Shown piece by piece: positions 31,128 through 38,777 of a stretch of DNA of 41,977 nucleotides. The DNA lies in NCBI GenBank assembly GCA_020052935.1, contig JAGVOD010000061.1, positions 1 to 41,977 on the forward strand, in the 5' to 3' direction. Position 1 is the first letter of the stretch, and each line of letters starts with the position of its first letter. Under the pieces are notes generated by a model. That model was not told the DNA's origin. It worked only from the letters and a program-made list of their open reading frames with translations, and did no database searches. Source of the stretch: an archaeon. GTDB taxonomy: Archaea; Nanobdellota; Nanobdellia; Woesearchaeales; UBA11576. The position numbers and the translations under genes are program-made.

Positions 31128-31153
31128 AATTTCTAGATCTCTTAATAGATACA

Positions 31154-31383
31154 GCAAAACCGAGGCCGGTGACGCCTGTTTAGCCAGCCACAACAGAAAC
31201 TTAATTTACAGAAATAATAGTTATCTTACAGACTAACTTCGTAAAAAAGAATCATGCGGGCGCGGCGTCACGAGGCTCACTAGGTGAGCTGAGTCAGGCC
31301 TCGGTTTTGCGGCCTGGGCGGATCAAAACGAAGTGGAGCGTGACTTTGCGACCCCGGCCAGAAATGTCACGTTTTCTTCCACT
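31154..31383. ncRNA. Candidate structured noncoding RNA or element with three-way junction
   Basis: GCAAAACCGAGGCC (31154-31167) pairs perfectly over 14 bases with 31297-31310. Inside it GTGACGCC (31169-31176) pairs with GGCGTCAC (31264-31271), and GCTCAC-TAG-GTGAGC (31275-31289) forms a third hairpin, giving a three-way junction. Downstream, AGTGGA/TCCACT (31332-31337 and 31378-31383) and CGTGAC/GTCACG (31339-31344 and 31366-31371) stack. GGCCTGGG (31311-31318) can pair 7 of 8 with CCCCGGCC (31352-31359), crossing that helix as a pseudoknot. No matching known RNA (RNase P, SRP, tRNA) was seen. The next gene's TATA lies just after, at ~31398. Confidence 0.45.
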
Positions 31384-31466
31384 CCCGTCGATAAATGGCT
31401 ATAAACCCTGCTGACATCATATGCTACAGGCAGAGAAACATCTGCACTAATGTCACAGGTGAGAAT

Positions 31467-32048
31467 ATGAGCTATGAACACCAATCAAGAGGATACTCAG
31501 AACAGAAGAACACGTCAGCACCGCTGAAACTGGCTGATGAAGAGCAGAAGAACATGCTCTACGCACTCGGACTGCTGCAGAACAAGGAGGAAGAGAGGAA
31601 GAAGCTATACACTCCGTTCCCCAGCACGCCTTTCGGCATGCCACTCACACCAAGCCTCGACTCGCGAGTAGGCTATGGAAGGCCGATGCTCGGCGGAAGA
31701 GGAGCGTACATGCCAGCAATGCCTCCAGCATCACAGATGCAGAGAGCACAATACGGCCCGGCGATGATGCCGCAAGGGATGCCTGGCCAGCAGGGCGAAG
31801 GAGTGTCGCAGATAAACATACAATACACAGCACCCGACGGGACACAGTACCAGATGGGCGTGACCACACCGCAAGAAGGCAGGAACTACGCGCTAGGCAA
31901 CATGCTGTTCGGACTCTACGCGCTCATGACTGCTGAAGGAAAAGGCTATGCGCAAGGCGGCGGAAAAGCAGGCAAGGCATATGGCGGCGGAGGCAACTAC
32001 GCAGCAGCTGCTGGAGGGAAAGGAGGCGGAAGCGGAGGAGGGAAGTAA
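31467..32048 (+). CDS. Glycine- and methionine-rich hypothetical protein
   Basis: ATG 31467 follows AGGTGAGAAT. The 193-residue protein opens with a charged helical part (LADEEQKNMLYALGLLQNKEEERKKLY). A Met/Pro/Gly/Gln-rich low-complexity middle (~60-115, 'MPAMPPASQMQRAQYGPAMMPQGMPGQQG') leads to a small conserved-looking unit 'QINIQYTAPDGTQYQMGVTTPQEGRNYALGNMLFGLYALMTAEGKGYA'. The tail is almost pure Gly/Ala/Lys (GGGNYAAAAGGKGGGSGGGK). The look is of a structural, phase-forming or secretion-linked protein. No signal peptide is seen. It is not assignable to a family. Confidence 0.62.
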   Translation: MSYEHQSRGYSEQKNTSAPLKLADEEQKNMLYALGLLQNKEEERKKLYTPFPSTPFGMPLTPSLDSRVGYGRPMLGGRGAYMPAMPPASQMQRAQYGPAMMPQGMPGQQGEGVSQINIQYTAPDGTQYQMGVTTPQEGRNYALGNMLFGLYALMTAEGKGYAQGGGKAGKAYGGGGNYAAAAGGKGGGSGGGK

Positions 32049-32052
32049 TCTT

Positions 32053-32577
32053 TTATTTTATATTATAGACGCTGAATATTATTCCCTTCACCGACACATC
32101 CTTCGCCGGCTTCAATGTAAGCGGCCTGAAGATGTTATCTGTGAGGACGAGGGTGCCTTTGAAAGTCTCGACTAGACTCTTCTCCAGCTTGTAGAAATAG
32201 TTATCAGGATTTATGAAGATGAAATCATACGCTGATAAGTCTTCTTCAAGATAGTCTGAACACTTCAAAGAGTAATCCAGACCGAGCTTCTTCCTGATAT
32301 CCAACGCATCCTTGTGCAGCTTCGCGTCTATCTCTATACCTGCAGCGCTGGTGAACAATGATGCTACAGCCACGACAATGCCGTCGCCAGAGCCGAGGTC
32401 GAGGAAATTCTTGTACTTCTCGAGATGCAGCTGCTGGAACAGCTCGAACAATTGCTGAGGATCAGACGCAGCCCAGTAGCCGAGCGAAGTAGGGCGCTGG
32501 AACTTGCCGTCAATAAGCAGAGAGCCACGCCGCTTGTTGTAGAACTGCTTGATGATCTGGAATCTGTCTGCATCCAT
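32053..32577 (-). CDS. Class I SAM-dependent methyltransferase-like protein
   Basis: The 174-residue protein has 'NFLDLGSGDGIVVAVASLF' (motif I, residues ~56-74), 'AAGIEIDAKLHKDALDIRKKLG' (strand 2 with acidic end), and 'YDFIFINPDNYFYKLEKSLVETFKGTLVLTD' (motif IV and following strand). The order and spacing are those of a compact class I methyltransferase. The N-terminus ('QIIKQFYNKRRGSLLIDGKFQRPTSLGYWAASDPQQLFELFQQL') provides a substrate cap. The motif-IV 'NPD' sits where N- or lysine methyltransferases carry (D/N)PP(Y). The acceptor is unknown. It converges with the Gly-rich gene. Confidence 0.78.
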   Translation of the reverse strand: MDADRFQIIKQFYNKRRGSLLIDGKFQRPTSLGYWAASDPQQLFELFQQLHLEKYKNFLDLGSGDGIVVAVASLFTSAAGIEIDAKLHKDALDIRKKLGLDYSLKCSDYLEEDLSAYDFIFINPDNYFYKLEKSLVETFKGTLVLTDNIFRPLTLKPAKDVSVKGIIFSVYNIK

Positions 32578-32627
32578 GGAAATAAAAATAGAACTGATTG
32601 TTTATTAATATTATCATTTCACAATCC

Positions 32628-32813
32628 GCAGCAGCGCCACGCCAAGCTACGCTTCTTTAGTCTTTTTGTGCTACGTGACATCCCCGTAGGGGTCAACCCC
32701 CTGTCACGTTTGATTATCTTACTGAGAGACGCTTCGCATGTCAGAAATGCCTGGCATTTCTGAGCACGCTCAGAAACCAAAGGTTTCTGACGAAGTGGCG
32801 GTGGCGCTGCTGC
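32628..32813. repeat. Palindromic element, copy E
   Basis: Ends 32628-32643 and 32797-32813 pair over GCAGCAGCGCCAC/GTGGCGCTGCTGC (13 bp). Inner stem ACGTGAC (32673-32679)/GTCACGT (32703-32709) surrounds ATCCCCGTAGGGGTCAACCCCCT. Two more perfect hairpins are inserted on the right side: TCAGAAATGC/GCATTTCTGA (32741-32763, loop CTG) and TCAGAAACC/GGTTTCTGA (32770-32790, loop AAA). The left block 'cacgccaagctacgcttctt' is shared with copies B and F. It is intergenic between two minus-strand genes. Confidence 0.78.
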
Positions 32814-32824
32814 ATAGAATTATA

Positions 32825-33655
32825 TCATTTCGTCGCTATCAATTCCTTGACTACGTGGATGAACTCCTCTGCCTCTTTCCTGTACCTGTCGTAGTGATCA
32901 CCAGATATCTTATGCACCTCGCCAGTCATCAGCATCTTGCCTATGTTCATGAACTCACCGACGACAGAAAGATACTTCTTGTCGATGATGCCTTTCAGCA
33001 CCAACTGCTGCTTCACCAGAGGCACGAGCTGTTCGGGAGACTCAGGCACGACATCGTAGTGCAGCAGAGCGGCGTGGGCAGCGTCGAAGACACCCCAATA
33101 TAGGTCAAGGACAGCCTCTTTCATGTTCCAGTTCGCATTAGCGATGGACATCGGGCCGCGGGCCATGTATATCCAGACAATATCCCTCGAAGGAGCAATG
33201 CGCCTAGAGCCAAGCATCCTCTGCGCCATGCCGAAACAGCCAGAGTCATACACTGCCTTGCCGTCGCGCAGCATGTTGATCAGTATAGGGTCGCCTTTCA
33301 GCGAGTAATCCCAGAACTTTGTCACAGGCATGGTGGTGATGTGCAGCCTCGTAGATATGTTTGCAGCAGTCTTCTCAGTCACGACGCGGTACGCAGTGAC
33401 GACTTCAGGCGTAAGGACATTTATCGTGTCATCAAGGACTATCAGCACGTCAATGTCGCTGCCGAACATTATCTCGTCGCGCAAGGACTTCTTACCAGCA
33501 GCGAAACCGCCCCTGACAGCAGAGCCGAACCACACGACAGACTTTACAAGTATGTCCAGCTCCTTCACCAGAGCGTCTGAGAAGCGCTTGACAATGCCCT
33601 CTATCTCTGCCGGATCAGCGATGTAATCCTTCGACGTTGTTGTCCTGAACTGCAT
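32825..33655 (-). CDS. Nucleotidyltransferase (pol beta fold) fused to HEPN-like domain
   Basis: From ATG 33655 the protein has 276 residues. The N-terminal half is a minimal nucleotidyltransferase: 'VKSVVWFGSAVRGG...GSDIDVLIVLDD' (residues ~37-75) contains the GS and DxD motifs that bind nucleotide and metal, and 'STRLHITTMPVTKFWDY' supplies the third-acid strand. The C-terminal half, 'AVLDLYWGVFDAAHAALLHYDVVPESPEQLVPLVKQQLVLKGI...EFMNIGKMLMTGEVHKISGDHYDRYRKEAEEFIHVVKELI', is helical and HEPN-like. MNT-HEPN pairs usually act as toxin-antitoxins; here they are one chain. A paralogue with a degenerate first half lies at 35893-36684. The frame upstream of 33655 runs into a palindromic element and is not coding. 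Confidence 0.8.
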   Translation of the reverse strand: MQFRTTTSKDYIADPAEIEGIVKRFSDALVKELDILVKSVVWFGSAVRGGFAAGKKSLRDEIMFGSDIDVLIVLDDTINVLTPEVVTAYRVVTEKTAANISTRLHITTMPVTKFWDYSLKGDPILINMLRDGKAVYDSGCFGMAQRMLGSRRIAPSRDIVWIYMARGPMSIANANWNMKEAVLDLYWGVFDAAHAALLHYDVVPESPEQLVPLVKQQLVLKGIIDKKYLSVVGEFMNIGKMLMTGEVHKISGDHYDRYRKEAEEFIHVVKELIATK

Positions 33656-33679
33656 TTTGAACCTCTTTTCCACTGCTTG

Positions 33680-33860
33680 GCAGCGCCGCCGTGATATCAT
33701 AACACAGGCAGTGCCACGCCAGGCTCCGCTTCTAGCTTCTCTGACGGGAATCTGACGTTCCCCGTAGGGGGCGTCCCCCTTGTCAGAGCAAAATATTAGT
33801 CCGTGCAACGCTCCGCAAAATTGGCGGTGGCACTGCCCCACCGACTCACGGCGGCGCTGC
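33680..33860. repeat. Palindromic element, copy F, outer inverted repeat
   Basis: GCAGCGCCGCCGTGA (33680-33694) and TCACGGCGGCGCTGC (33846-33860) are perfectly inverted over 15 bases and bracket a complete inner element (33707-33837). The outer sequence resembles the family ends (GCAGCGCC) but differs in its inner portion, so one element appears inserted in, or grown within, another. Confidence 0.75.
33707..33837. repeat. Palindromic element, copy F, inner element
   Basis: Ends GGCAGTGCCACGCC (33707-33720) and GGCGGTGGCACTGCC (33823-33837) pair over 11 contiguous bases plus GCC. Inner stem TCTGAC (33751-33756)/GTCAGA (33782-33787) surrounds GTTCCCCGTAGGGGGCGTCCCCCTT. At 131 bases it matches copy B in length and layout, including the right-hand 'caacgctccgcaaaattggcggtgg' block. 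Confidence 0.78.
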
Positions 33861-33879
33861 TGCTAAACTAAAAACATCA

Positions 33880-35892
33880 TCACTCCAAAGGCACTCCGCT
33901 CCAAAACACCCAATCATCTGTCGGCCTGTAGTCTCCCACGACATAAGGCGGGGGATTGACGTGGCCAAAGTAAGAGTCAGCGACATCAGACCACTTCGCC
34001 CTCCCTGCCGGAGCTGCAAAGTAGCTGTCTGATATGTCAGCACCGAAAGCGCGCCAGGTCTGAAGCAATATGCGGCCTCGGCCGAACTGCTCCTCCTCGT
34101 GGCCTTCTGAAACTACAAAGCCAGTGAAACCATGCGACTTCAGATAATCAACAGCCTCGACGACAGGCATTATTCCCTGCCCGGCAGGCAGGTGGCCGTG
34201 CGCGCCAGTCGCTGAATCGACAGCCTGAACGCTGCCGATCACACCTTCCTTCTGCATCTTCGCGACCATCTCCATATACCAGCCCTTGAACCTCACAAGA
34301 CGCTGCTCCTCGCTCTCTTGAGGACTGTCCTTCTTGAAATGCTGGAGCCACATACCAAGATGGGACGTGTCGAAACAGCCCTGGAGATGATCCTGCGCAA
34401 ACTTCGTCGCCTCATCCTTAGACAGGCCACGCTCCTTATGGAGACGCTCGACCATCTCCTTCCTGGACTCCTTGATAAGCTCGATGAACTCCTCAGGATG
34501 GCCGCCATAGCCAGTAGGCCAGCCTATCTCAGGCCCGACGTGGATAGGACGCTCGACACGCTTGTTCTGCCGCGTCTCGTCGAAAGCAACTATTCCAGCT
34601 TCTGCATAAGACTTGACAGCCATCTCCTTGGCATACACCTTCAGAGGCACTGCAGCCTCCATCATCTTAATGACCTCCTCAGCCTGGGCGTCAGCAGCAG
34701 ACGAAGCCTCGTGGACGTGCTTCAGGTGGTGGCGCATCTGGTCTATGTTGTGCTCGATTATCTCAGTAGGCTTCTTGTATTCAGGAGGGATGAACATGCC
34801 ATGGAGCGCAGGGTCCTCATGCATCATCTTCCACTGCTCTTCTGGAGGGATTGTCGACTCCACTTTCTTGTAATACTCCAGCGACTTCTTCAATGCCTCG
34901 AGACGCCGCATCTCATCAGTATAAGTGTTCGTATAGAACAATGAACTGCCGCGCGCCTGCACCCACTTGTTCGAGAGATTCAGCTGCAGCGCGTACTCTG
35001 CAGGGTCCAGGCCTGCGTTGAAACGATCGTTGAACTCGCTCGTCCTCTTCACGACATCATCCCACCTGAGCGTATTGACCTTGAACTTCTTATTCTCATT
35101 ATCCCACTCGGGAACACGGTGAAGCAGCTGCTCCTTCTTGAGCGGATTGACCCACCTGCCGTCGACATCTATCCAGTCACCCTTCTGTATCTCAGCAGGC
35201 TTACCATCCACATCTATACCTTGATAGGCCTTATCAGCGACCCTGAACTCGGGCTCGAACATCTCTGTAGAATGCCTGATCTCCTGCATCACGTGGCCTG
35301 TGCGCCTGTCGACGAGATACTCAGTGGCGAACTTGTCCTCCTCCTTATAGGCCTCGAACTTTCCAGCCCACTTTCCTTTGATGTTCCATGGCGCATCGAC
35401 GATGTTGCGGTAGAACTCCTGAGAGTACACGTCTACTCCGCCACCGCCAGAGACATCTGCTATGAACTTTATCGCATCCTTGACTTCCTGCAGGTCCTGC
35501 TGCCTCTTCTGCTCATTTATGGTGAAATGCTGCGGGTCAAAGCCAGAGAGGTTACTCATCGACGAGGCGGGCATCTCGACGCCCTCTATCTTCACGTCGT
35601 TGGCACGCGCCAACTCACGCAAGTTCTCCCTCACCTCAGCACCATATGCCTTGGCCCTGCCGCCGATAGGGTTCTGATGCGACACGTTGAAGACAAGCTG
35701 GACCTTGCTCGCGCCCATCCTTATCGCAGCCTCGGTGTTCTGGATTATGTTCCCGCCAGTGGCTGGATCCTTCTCGAGGACAGTTATGCCCAGCTCATTC
35801 ACAGCCATGATAGGCTTCTCTAGCTTCGGCTCCTCCTTCTCGGAATAATATTCACGGTCCATCGGCGAGTAGCCGCCTGAGCTGAACTGCAT
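33880..35892 (-). CDS. Large TIM-barrel (AP endonuclease 2-like) protein with internal insertion
   Basis: The 670-residue protein is about twice the usual size. The N-terminal part has 'NTEAAIRMGASKVQLVF', 'LRELARANDVKIEGVEMPASSMSNLSGFDP' and 'QQDLQEVKDAIKFIADVSGG', the first strands of a xylose-isomerase-like barrel. A ~300-residue insertion with coiled-coil content ('EMRRLEALKKSLEYYKKVEST') follows. The C-terminal part resumes the barrel with metal-type motifs 'DHLQGCFDTSHLGMWLQHF', 'VDSATGAHGHLPAGQG' and 'GFVVSEGHEEEQ'. Hydrolase, lyase or isomerase cannot be told. It starts immediately after the upstream stop (TAG-ATG) as the last gene of the four-gene operon. Confidence 0.72.
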   Translation of the reverse strand: MQFSSGGYSPMDREYYSEKEEPKLEKPIMAVNELGITVLEKDPATGGNIIQNTEAAIRMGASKVQLVFNVSHQNPIGGRAKAYGAEVRENLRELARANDVKIEGVEMPASSMSNLSGFDPQHFTINEQKRQQDLQEVKDAIKFIADVSGGGGVDVYSQEFYRNIVDAPWNIKGKWAGKFEAYKEEDKFATEYLVDRRTGHVMQEIRHSTEMFEPEFRVADKAYQGIDVDGKPAEIQKGDWIDVDGRWVNPLKKEQLLHRVPEWDNENKKFKVNTLRWDDVVKRTSEFNDRFNAGLDPAEYALQLNLSNKWVQARGSSLFYTNTYTDEMRRLEALKKSLEYYKKVESTIPPEEQWKMMHEDPALHGMFIPPEYKKPTEIIEHNIDQMRHHLKHVHEASSAADAQAEEVIKMMEAAVPLKVYAKEMAVKSYAEAGIVAFDETRQNKRVERPIHVGPEIGWPTGYGGHPEEFIELIKESRKEMVERLHKERGLSKDEATKFAQDHLQGCFDTSHLGMWLQHFKKDSPQESEEQRLVRFKGWYMEMVAKMQKEGVIGSVQAVDSATGAHGHLPAGQGIMPVVEAVDYLKSHGFTGFVVSEGHEEEQFGRGRILLQTWRAFGADISDSYFAAPAGRAKWSDVADSYFGHVNPPPYVVGDYRPTDDWVFWSGVPLE

Positions 35893-36684
35893 CTACTTCA
35901 GCCTCCCCTGGATGAACTCATCCATCTCCTTGACGAAAAAATCAGCATCAGCAAGATAGGAATCAAATTCCCTGCCTGCTATTTCGAACACTTCCTTGTG
36001 CATTATCTTCTTCGCGATGTCGTATGACCTCGCAATTATCTCTGCGCATCTTGCGTGGACGAGATTGCCGGCGACAAGCCTGTCCTTGACAAGGCCTACA
36101 AGCTCCTTCGGCGAAGGAGGGGTAATGCCTGCAATCATGACAGCTGCGTGAGCAGAATCAGTCACAGCCCAGTAAAGGTCCAGGACAGCGCGCGAGACAT
36201 GCTGGCCAGACGAGCGCATCGACTGCTCTGCCTTGACAAAATAGACCCCCACACTCTCCTTGGACGGGCGTATCTTGCCTGTGACAAGAAGATCCTGCAT
36301 CGGCAGGAAGAAACCATTGTCATGCACGACGACAGACCCGCGGGCAAGCTGCATGACAGGCTCGTCGCGCGTCTTCATCCCGTCCCAGAACACAGAAGAC
36401 AGCATCGCCTCGAACTTCAACGGCAGCTTCTGCTCGTAAGCCAGCTGCGACGCAGAAATCTTGGCCTCTGAGACCTGAGGATCAGTCACAACATTGTTGA
36501 AATCATCTACCAAGAGAAGGACTTCAGCCAGCCCATCAGGCGAATGCCCGCTTATCAGTATGGACGCGAACAGGTTGCGGTGCTTCTTCATCAGCTTCTC
36601 CGCCACGACCCGTATCTCACCGTACCTCTGGCTGCCTATACGATGGACATTGTGCAAAGGTTTCCGTTCCATATCCAATTCCAT
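35893..36684 (-). CDS. HEPN-like protein with degenerate nucleotidyltransferase half
   Basis: The 263-residue protein parallels the 32825-33655 gene. Its C-terminal half 'AVLDLYWAVTDSAHAAVMIAGITPPSPKELVGLVKDRLV...SYDIAKKIMHKEVFEIAGREFDSYLADADFFVKEMDEFI' aligns by eye across its whole length with that gene's HEPN-like half. The N-terminal half keeps the fold ('RNLFASILISGHSPDGLAEVLLLVDDFNN') but has lost the GS...DxD catalytic motif, reading 'SGHSPDGLAEVLLLVDD'. It is probably a non-catalytic, structural or regulatory partner. Start ATG 36684 has GAGGTAATGTC upstream. Its stop is directly followed by the TIM-barrel gene. Confidence 0.7.
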   Translation of the reverse strand: MELDMERKPLHNVHRIGSQRYGEIRVVAEKLMKKHRNLFASILISGHSPDGLAEVLLLVDDFNNVVTDPQVSEAKISASQLAYEQKLPLKFEAMLSSVFWDGMKTRDEPVMQLARGSVVVHDNGFFLPMQDLLVTGKIRPSKESVGVYFVKAEQSMRSSGQHVSRAVLDLYWAVTDSAHAAVMIAGITPPSPKELVGLVKDRLVAGNLVHARCAEIIARSYDIAKKIMHKEVFEIAGREFDSYLADADFFVKEMDEFIQGRLK

Positions 36685-36722
36685 GACATTACCTCAATAA
36701 CATCCTCGACACAGCATCCAAA

Positions 36723-37280
36723 TCACGGACTGTGCTCGAACCATTTCATCTTGTATCCCATCGACCTGAGCATCTTCATGGAGCTGACGACATTATCGAC
36801 CAGCCTGTCAGAGAGGTTCACGTACATCTCCTGGTCCGGCCTCGCCTCCATGCTCTGCCGCAGCGTATCATACGCCTCACGCGCATGCTCATACACCTCG
36901 AGGAACTCCTCCCTCGACGGCGCTCGGTTGCCCTGGGCATACCATCCCTGGATCTCCTGTATGGTGTTGCTCGGCAAGAGCTGCTGTATCCTCCTGCCGT
37001 AATCAGTGCCTCCGCCAGACACAGACCTCTTGGCCTGCGCCACCTGCTCCTCGATGTCAGCAGACTTGGCGAACAGCTTGTTGATATCGACCTTCTCCTG
37101 CTTCGGGACCTCTATCTCCTGGAGCATCTCGTCGAGCTTTATCTCCTTCAAGGACTGCTCGATCATCTTCTTCGCTTCTTCTTCCTGCCTCTTCCTCTTC
37201 GTCTCCATATCCTGGAGTCGCTTCAGGCGCTCTTTCGGCGGAAGCTTCTTGATGTCCTCAATCTCTTTCTCATCCACCAT
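36723..37280 (-). CDS. Coiled-coil protein of the four-gene operon
   Basis: The 185-residue protein starts one base after the upstream stop (TAA-G-ATG). Residues 1-60 form a strongly charged coiled coil ('KKLPPKERLKRLQDMETKRKRQEEEAKKMIEQSLKEI'). Residues ~75-185 are a helical domain with 'GGGTDYGRRIQQLLPSNTIQEIQGWYAQGNRAPSREEFLEVYEHAREAYDTLRQSM' and 'MKMLRSMGYKMKWFEHSP'. No family was recognised. The layout (coiled coil plus adaptor-like domain) suits a scaffold linking the large first protein to the HEPN-like and TIM-barrel proteins, but this is an inference from position only. Confidence 0.68.
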   Translation of the reverse strand: MVDEKEIEDIKKLPPKERLKRLQDMETKRKRQEEEAKKMIEQSLKEIKLDEMLQEIEVPKQEKVDINKLFAKSADIEEQVAQAKRSVSGGGTDYGRRIQQLLPSNTIQEIQGWYAQGNRAPSREEFLEVYEHAREAYDTLRQSMEARPDQEMYVNLSDRLVDNVVSSMKMLRSMGYKMKWFEHSP

Positions 37281-37281
37281 C

Positions 37282-38754
37282 TTACCACGTGATCATCTTA
37301 TGCGCTTTCTTGAAGTTCTTGTAGGTGTTCCACATCGGGTTAGCCATGACCCCGGCAGCGTTCTTCTCGTCCTTGCCCTTCTGCCAGTCACTCGGCGCTG
37401 TCTTGTCCTTCTTCTCGCGGGCAGGTATGAATGCGGTGAATATGTCCTTGAAGCCGCCGAACAATGCCATGAAAGGCTCGACAGCGCCCTTCATCTCAGA
37501 CATCCTCTTCTTGGAAGCGGCCTTATCGTCCTCGTCCTTCTTGACATCCTCGGGGAATTTCTCGCCAGCCTCCTTCAGGTACTTGCGGAGGTCATCACCG
37601 AGGGCCTCTATCGCCGCTTTCAGCGACGAGTCGATGTCACCCAGCATGTCGAAGGTCTCCTGCTGCCTCATCCGGACATAATTATCAATGTCCTTGTCAG
37701 ACCAGCCGTAGCCGCGCATTATTATCTCGCTCCTGCCGACGTGGACAGGGCCTTTGTGCTGGTAGCCGTCCTGGTGGAACTCCATGTGCGGCTGCGTCCT
37801 GAACAGGATGTTCAGCACCACGACACCATGATAGTCCTCCTTATCGCGATTCGTCACCTTCCTGCTGAACACCACCTCGATCTCTGTGAGGCTGCCCTCA
37901 AACGCCCCGATGAGCTCCTCGCTGTCGCTCCTCGCCATGTTCTGAGACAGGCGCTTGACATTCTTCAGGTACGGCTTGACCCACTCGATGTACATCTGGA
38001 TTGCATTGTAATGCTGGCGCAAAAACTTTATCGTGAAGTTGCGGCGCTCGCTTATCTCCTTGAACGTGAATTCCTTCCAGACGATGTATGCCTGAAGCTT
38101 CCTCTTCAGCACATCGCTCAGCTTCCTGTTGAACTTCAGCCTCTCGACGTAAGAATCCACCTCCTCCTTCTTCATCGGAGGCGCGGCGAAGAAAAGGTCC
38201 GGCAAGGCAGTATAGCCTAGCGTGCTCGCGAGACCATAGACGGAGCCAGGAGACTTCACGCCGCCATCCTTCAGGTCGACCCAGTACCCCCTGAGAACTA
38301 TCTCAGCAGACTGGCTCATCTTCCTTGCATGTACATCTCCCACCGACGCTATGGCCTTGTTGCTCTGGGTATACATCTCAATCCTCTCGTCGAGGATGCG
38401 CATCTCGCGGACTATCTGGAAAAGCTCCTTCACCAGCTTGCCTATCGTGGCGAGGTAATTCGAGACCTGGCCCTGCTGGATAGACATCCTCTGCTGCGCC
38501 TGGCCCCAGAACGCAGACTGCTCCGAGGCTGTGAAGACATCTGTTATCTTCTTCACATCATAGAGCCCCCAGTCATCCCTCAGGCTTGAGAGAAGCCAGA
38601 AGTACACTTCCTCGATGGACTGGTTGAAGGACTGATATACCAGCTTGTACTTCTGGGCAGGCTTGGGAAAGTTCTCTATCTTGGCAGGCCTCTCGCCCCT
38701 AGCCCTCTCTTCAAAATCACATTCCTTGAAGCCGAACTTGGTACAGTCAACCAT
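37282..38754 (-). CDS. First gene of a four-gene operon, 490-residue protein of unknown function
   Basis: No family was recognised. The N-terminus has a Cys-containing segment (MVDCTKFGFKECDFEE), then long helices ('YKLVYQSFNQSIEEVYFWLLSSLRDDWGLYDVKKITDVFTASEQSAFWGQAQQRM', ~35-90) and a central region 'LKRKLQAYIVWKEFTFKEISERRNFTIKFLRQHYNAIQMYIEWVKPYLKNVKRL'. A more beta-rich part 'EIEVVFSRKV...YHGVVVLNILFRTQPHMEFHQDGYQHKGPVHVGRSEIIMRGYGWS' precedes a Lys/Asp/Glu-rich helical tail. There are no transmembrane helices. GAGGTAAAAATCGT precedes the ATG, and the TATA box and palindrome at 38778-38805 control it. Confidence 0.72.
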   Translation of the reverse strand: MVDCTKFGFKECDFEERARGERPAKIENFPKPAQKYKLVYQSFNQSIEEVYFWLLSSLRDDWGLYDVKKITDVFTASEQSAFWGQAQQRMSIQQGQVSNYLATIGKLVKELFQIVREMRILDERIEMYTQSNKAIASVGDVHARKMSQSAEIVLRGYWVDLKDGGVKSPGSVYGLASTLGYTALPDLFFAAPPMKKEEVDSYVERLKFNRKLSDVLKRKLQAYIVWKEFTFKEISERRNFTIKFLRQHYNAIQMYIEWVKPYLKNVKRLSQNMARSDSEELIGAFEGSLTEIEVVFSRKVTNRDKEDYHGVVVLNILFRTQPHMEFHQDGYQHKGPVHVGRSEIIMRGYGWSDKDIDNYVRMRQQETFDMLGDIDSSLKAAIEALGDDLRKYLKEAGEKFPEDVKKDEDDKAASKKRMSEMKGAVEPFMALFGGFKDIFTAFIPAREKKDKTAPSDWQKGKDEKNAAGVMANPMWNTYKNFKKAHKMITW

Positions 38755-38777
38755 ACGATTTTTACCTCTTTTTCAAG

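Noticed and set aside
31154-31383. RNase P or SRP RNA
   Set aside because: Neither the RNase P conserved regions nor the SRP helix 8 GGAAG/AGCAG motif could be located.
37006-38220. 404-codon plus-strand frame
   Set aside because: It is antisense to the operon genes, Leu/His/Arg-rich, and lacks a promoter; explained by codon bias of the true strand.
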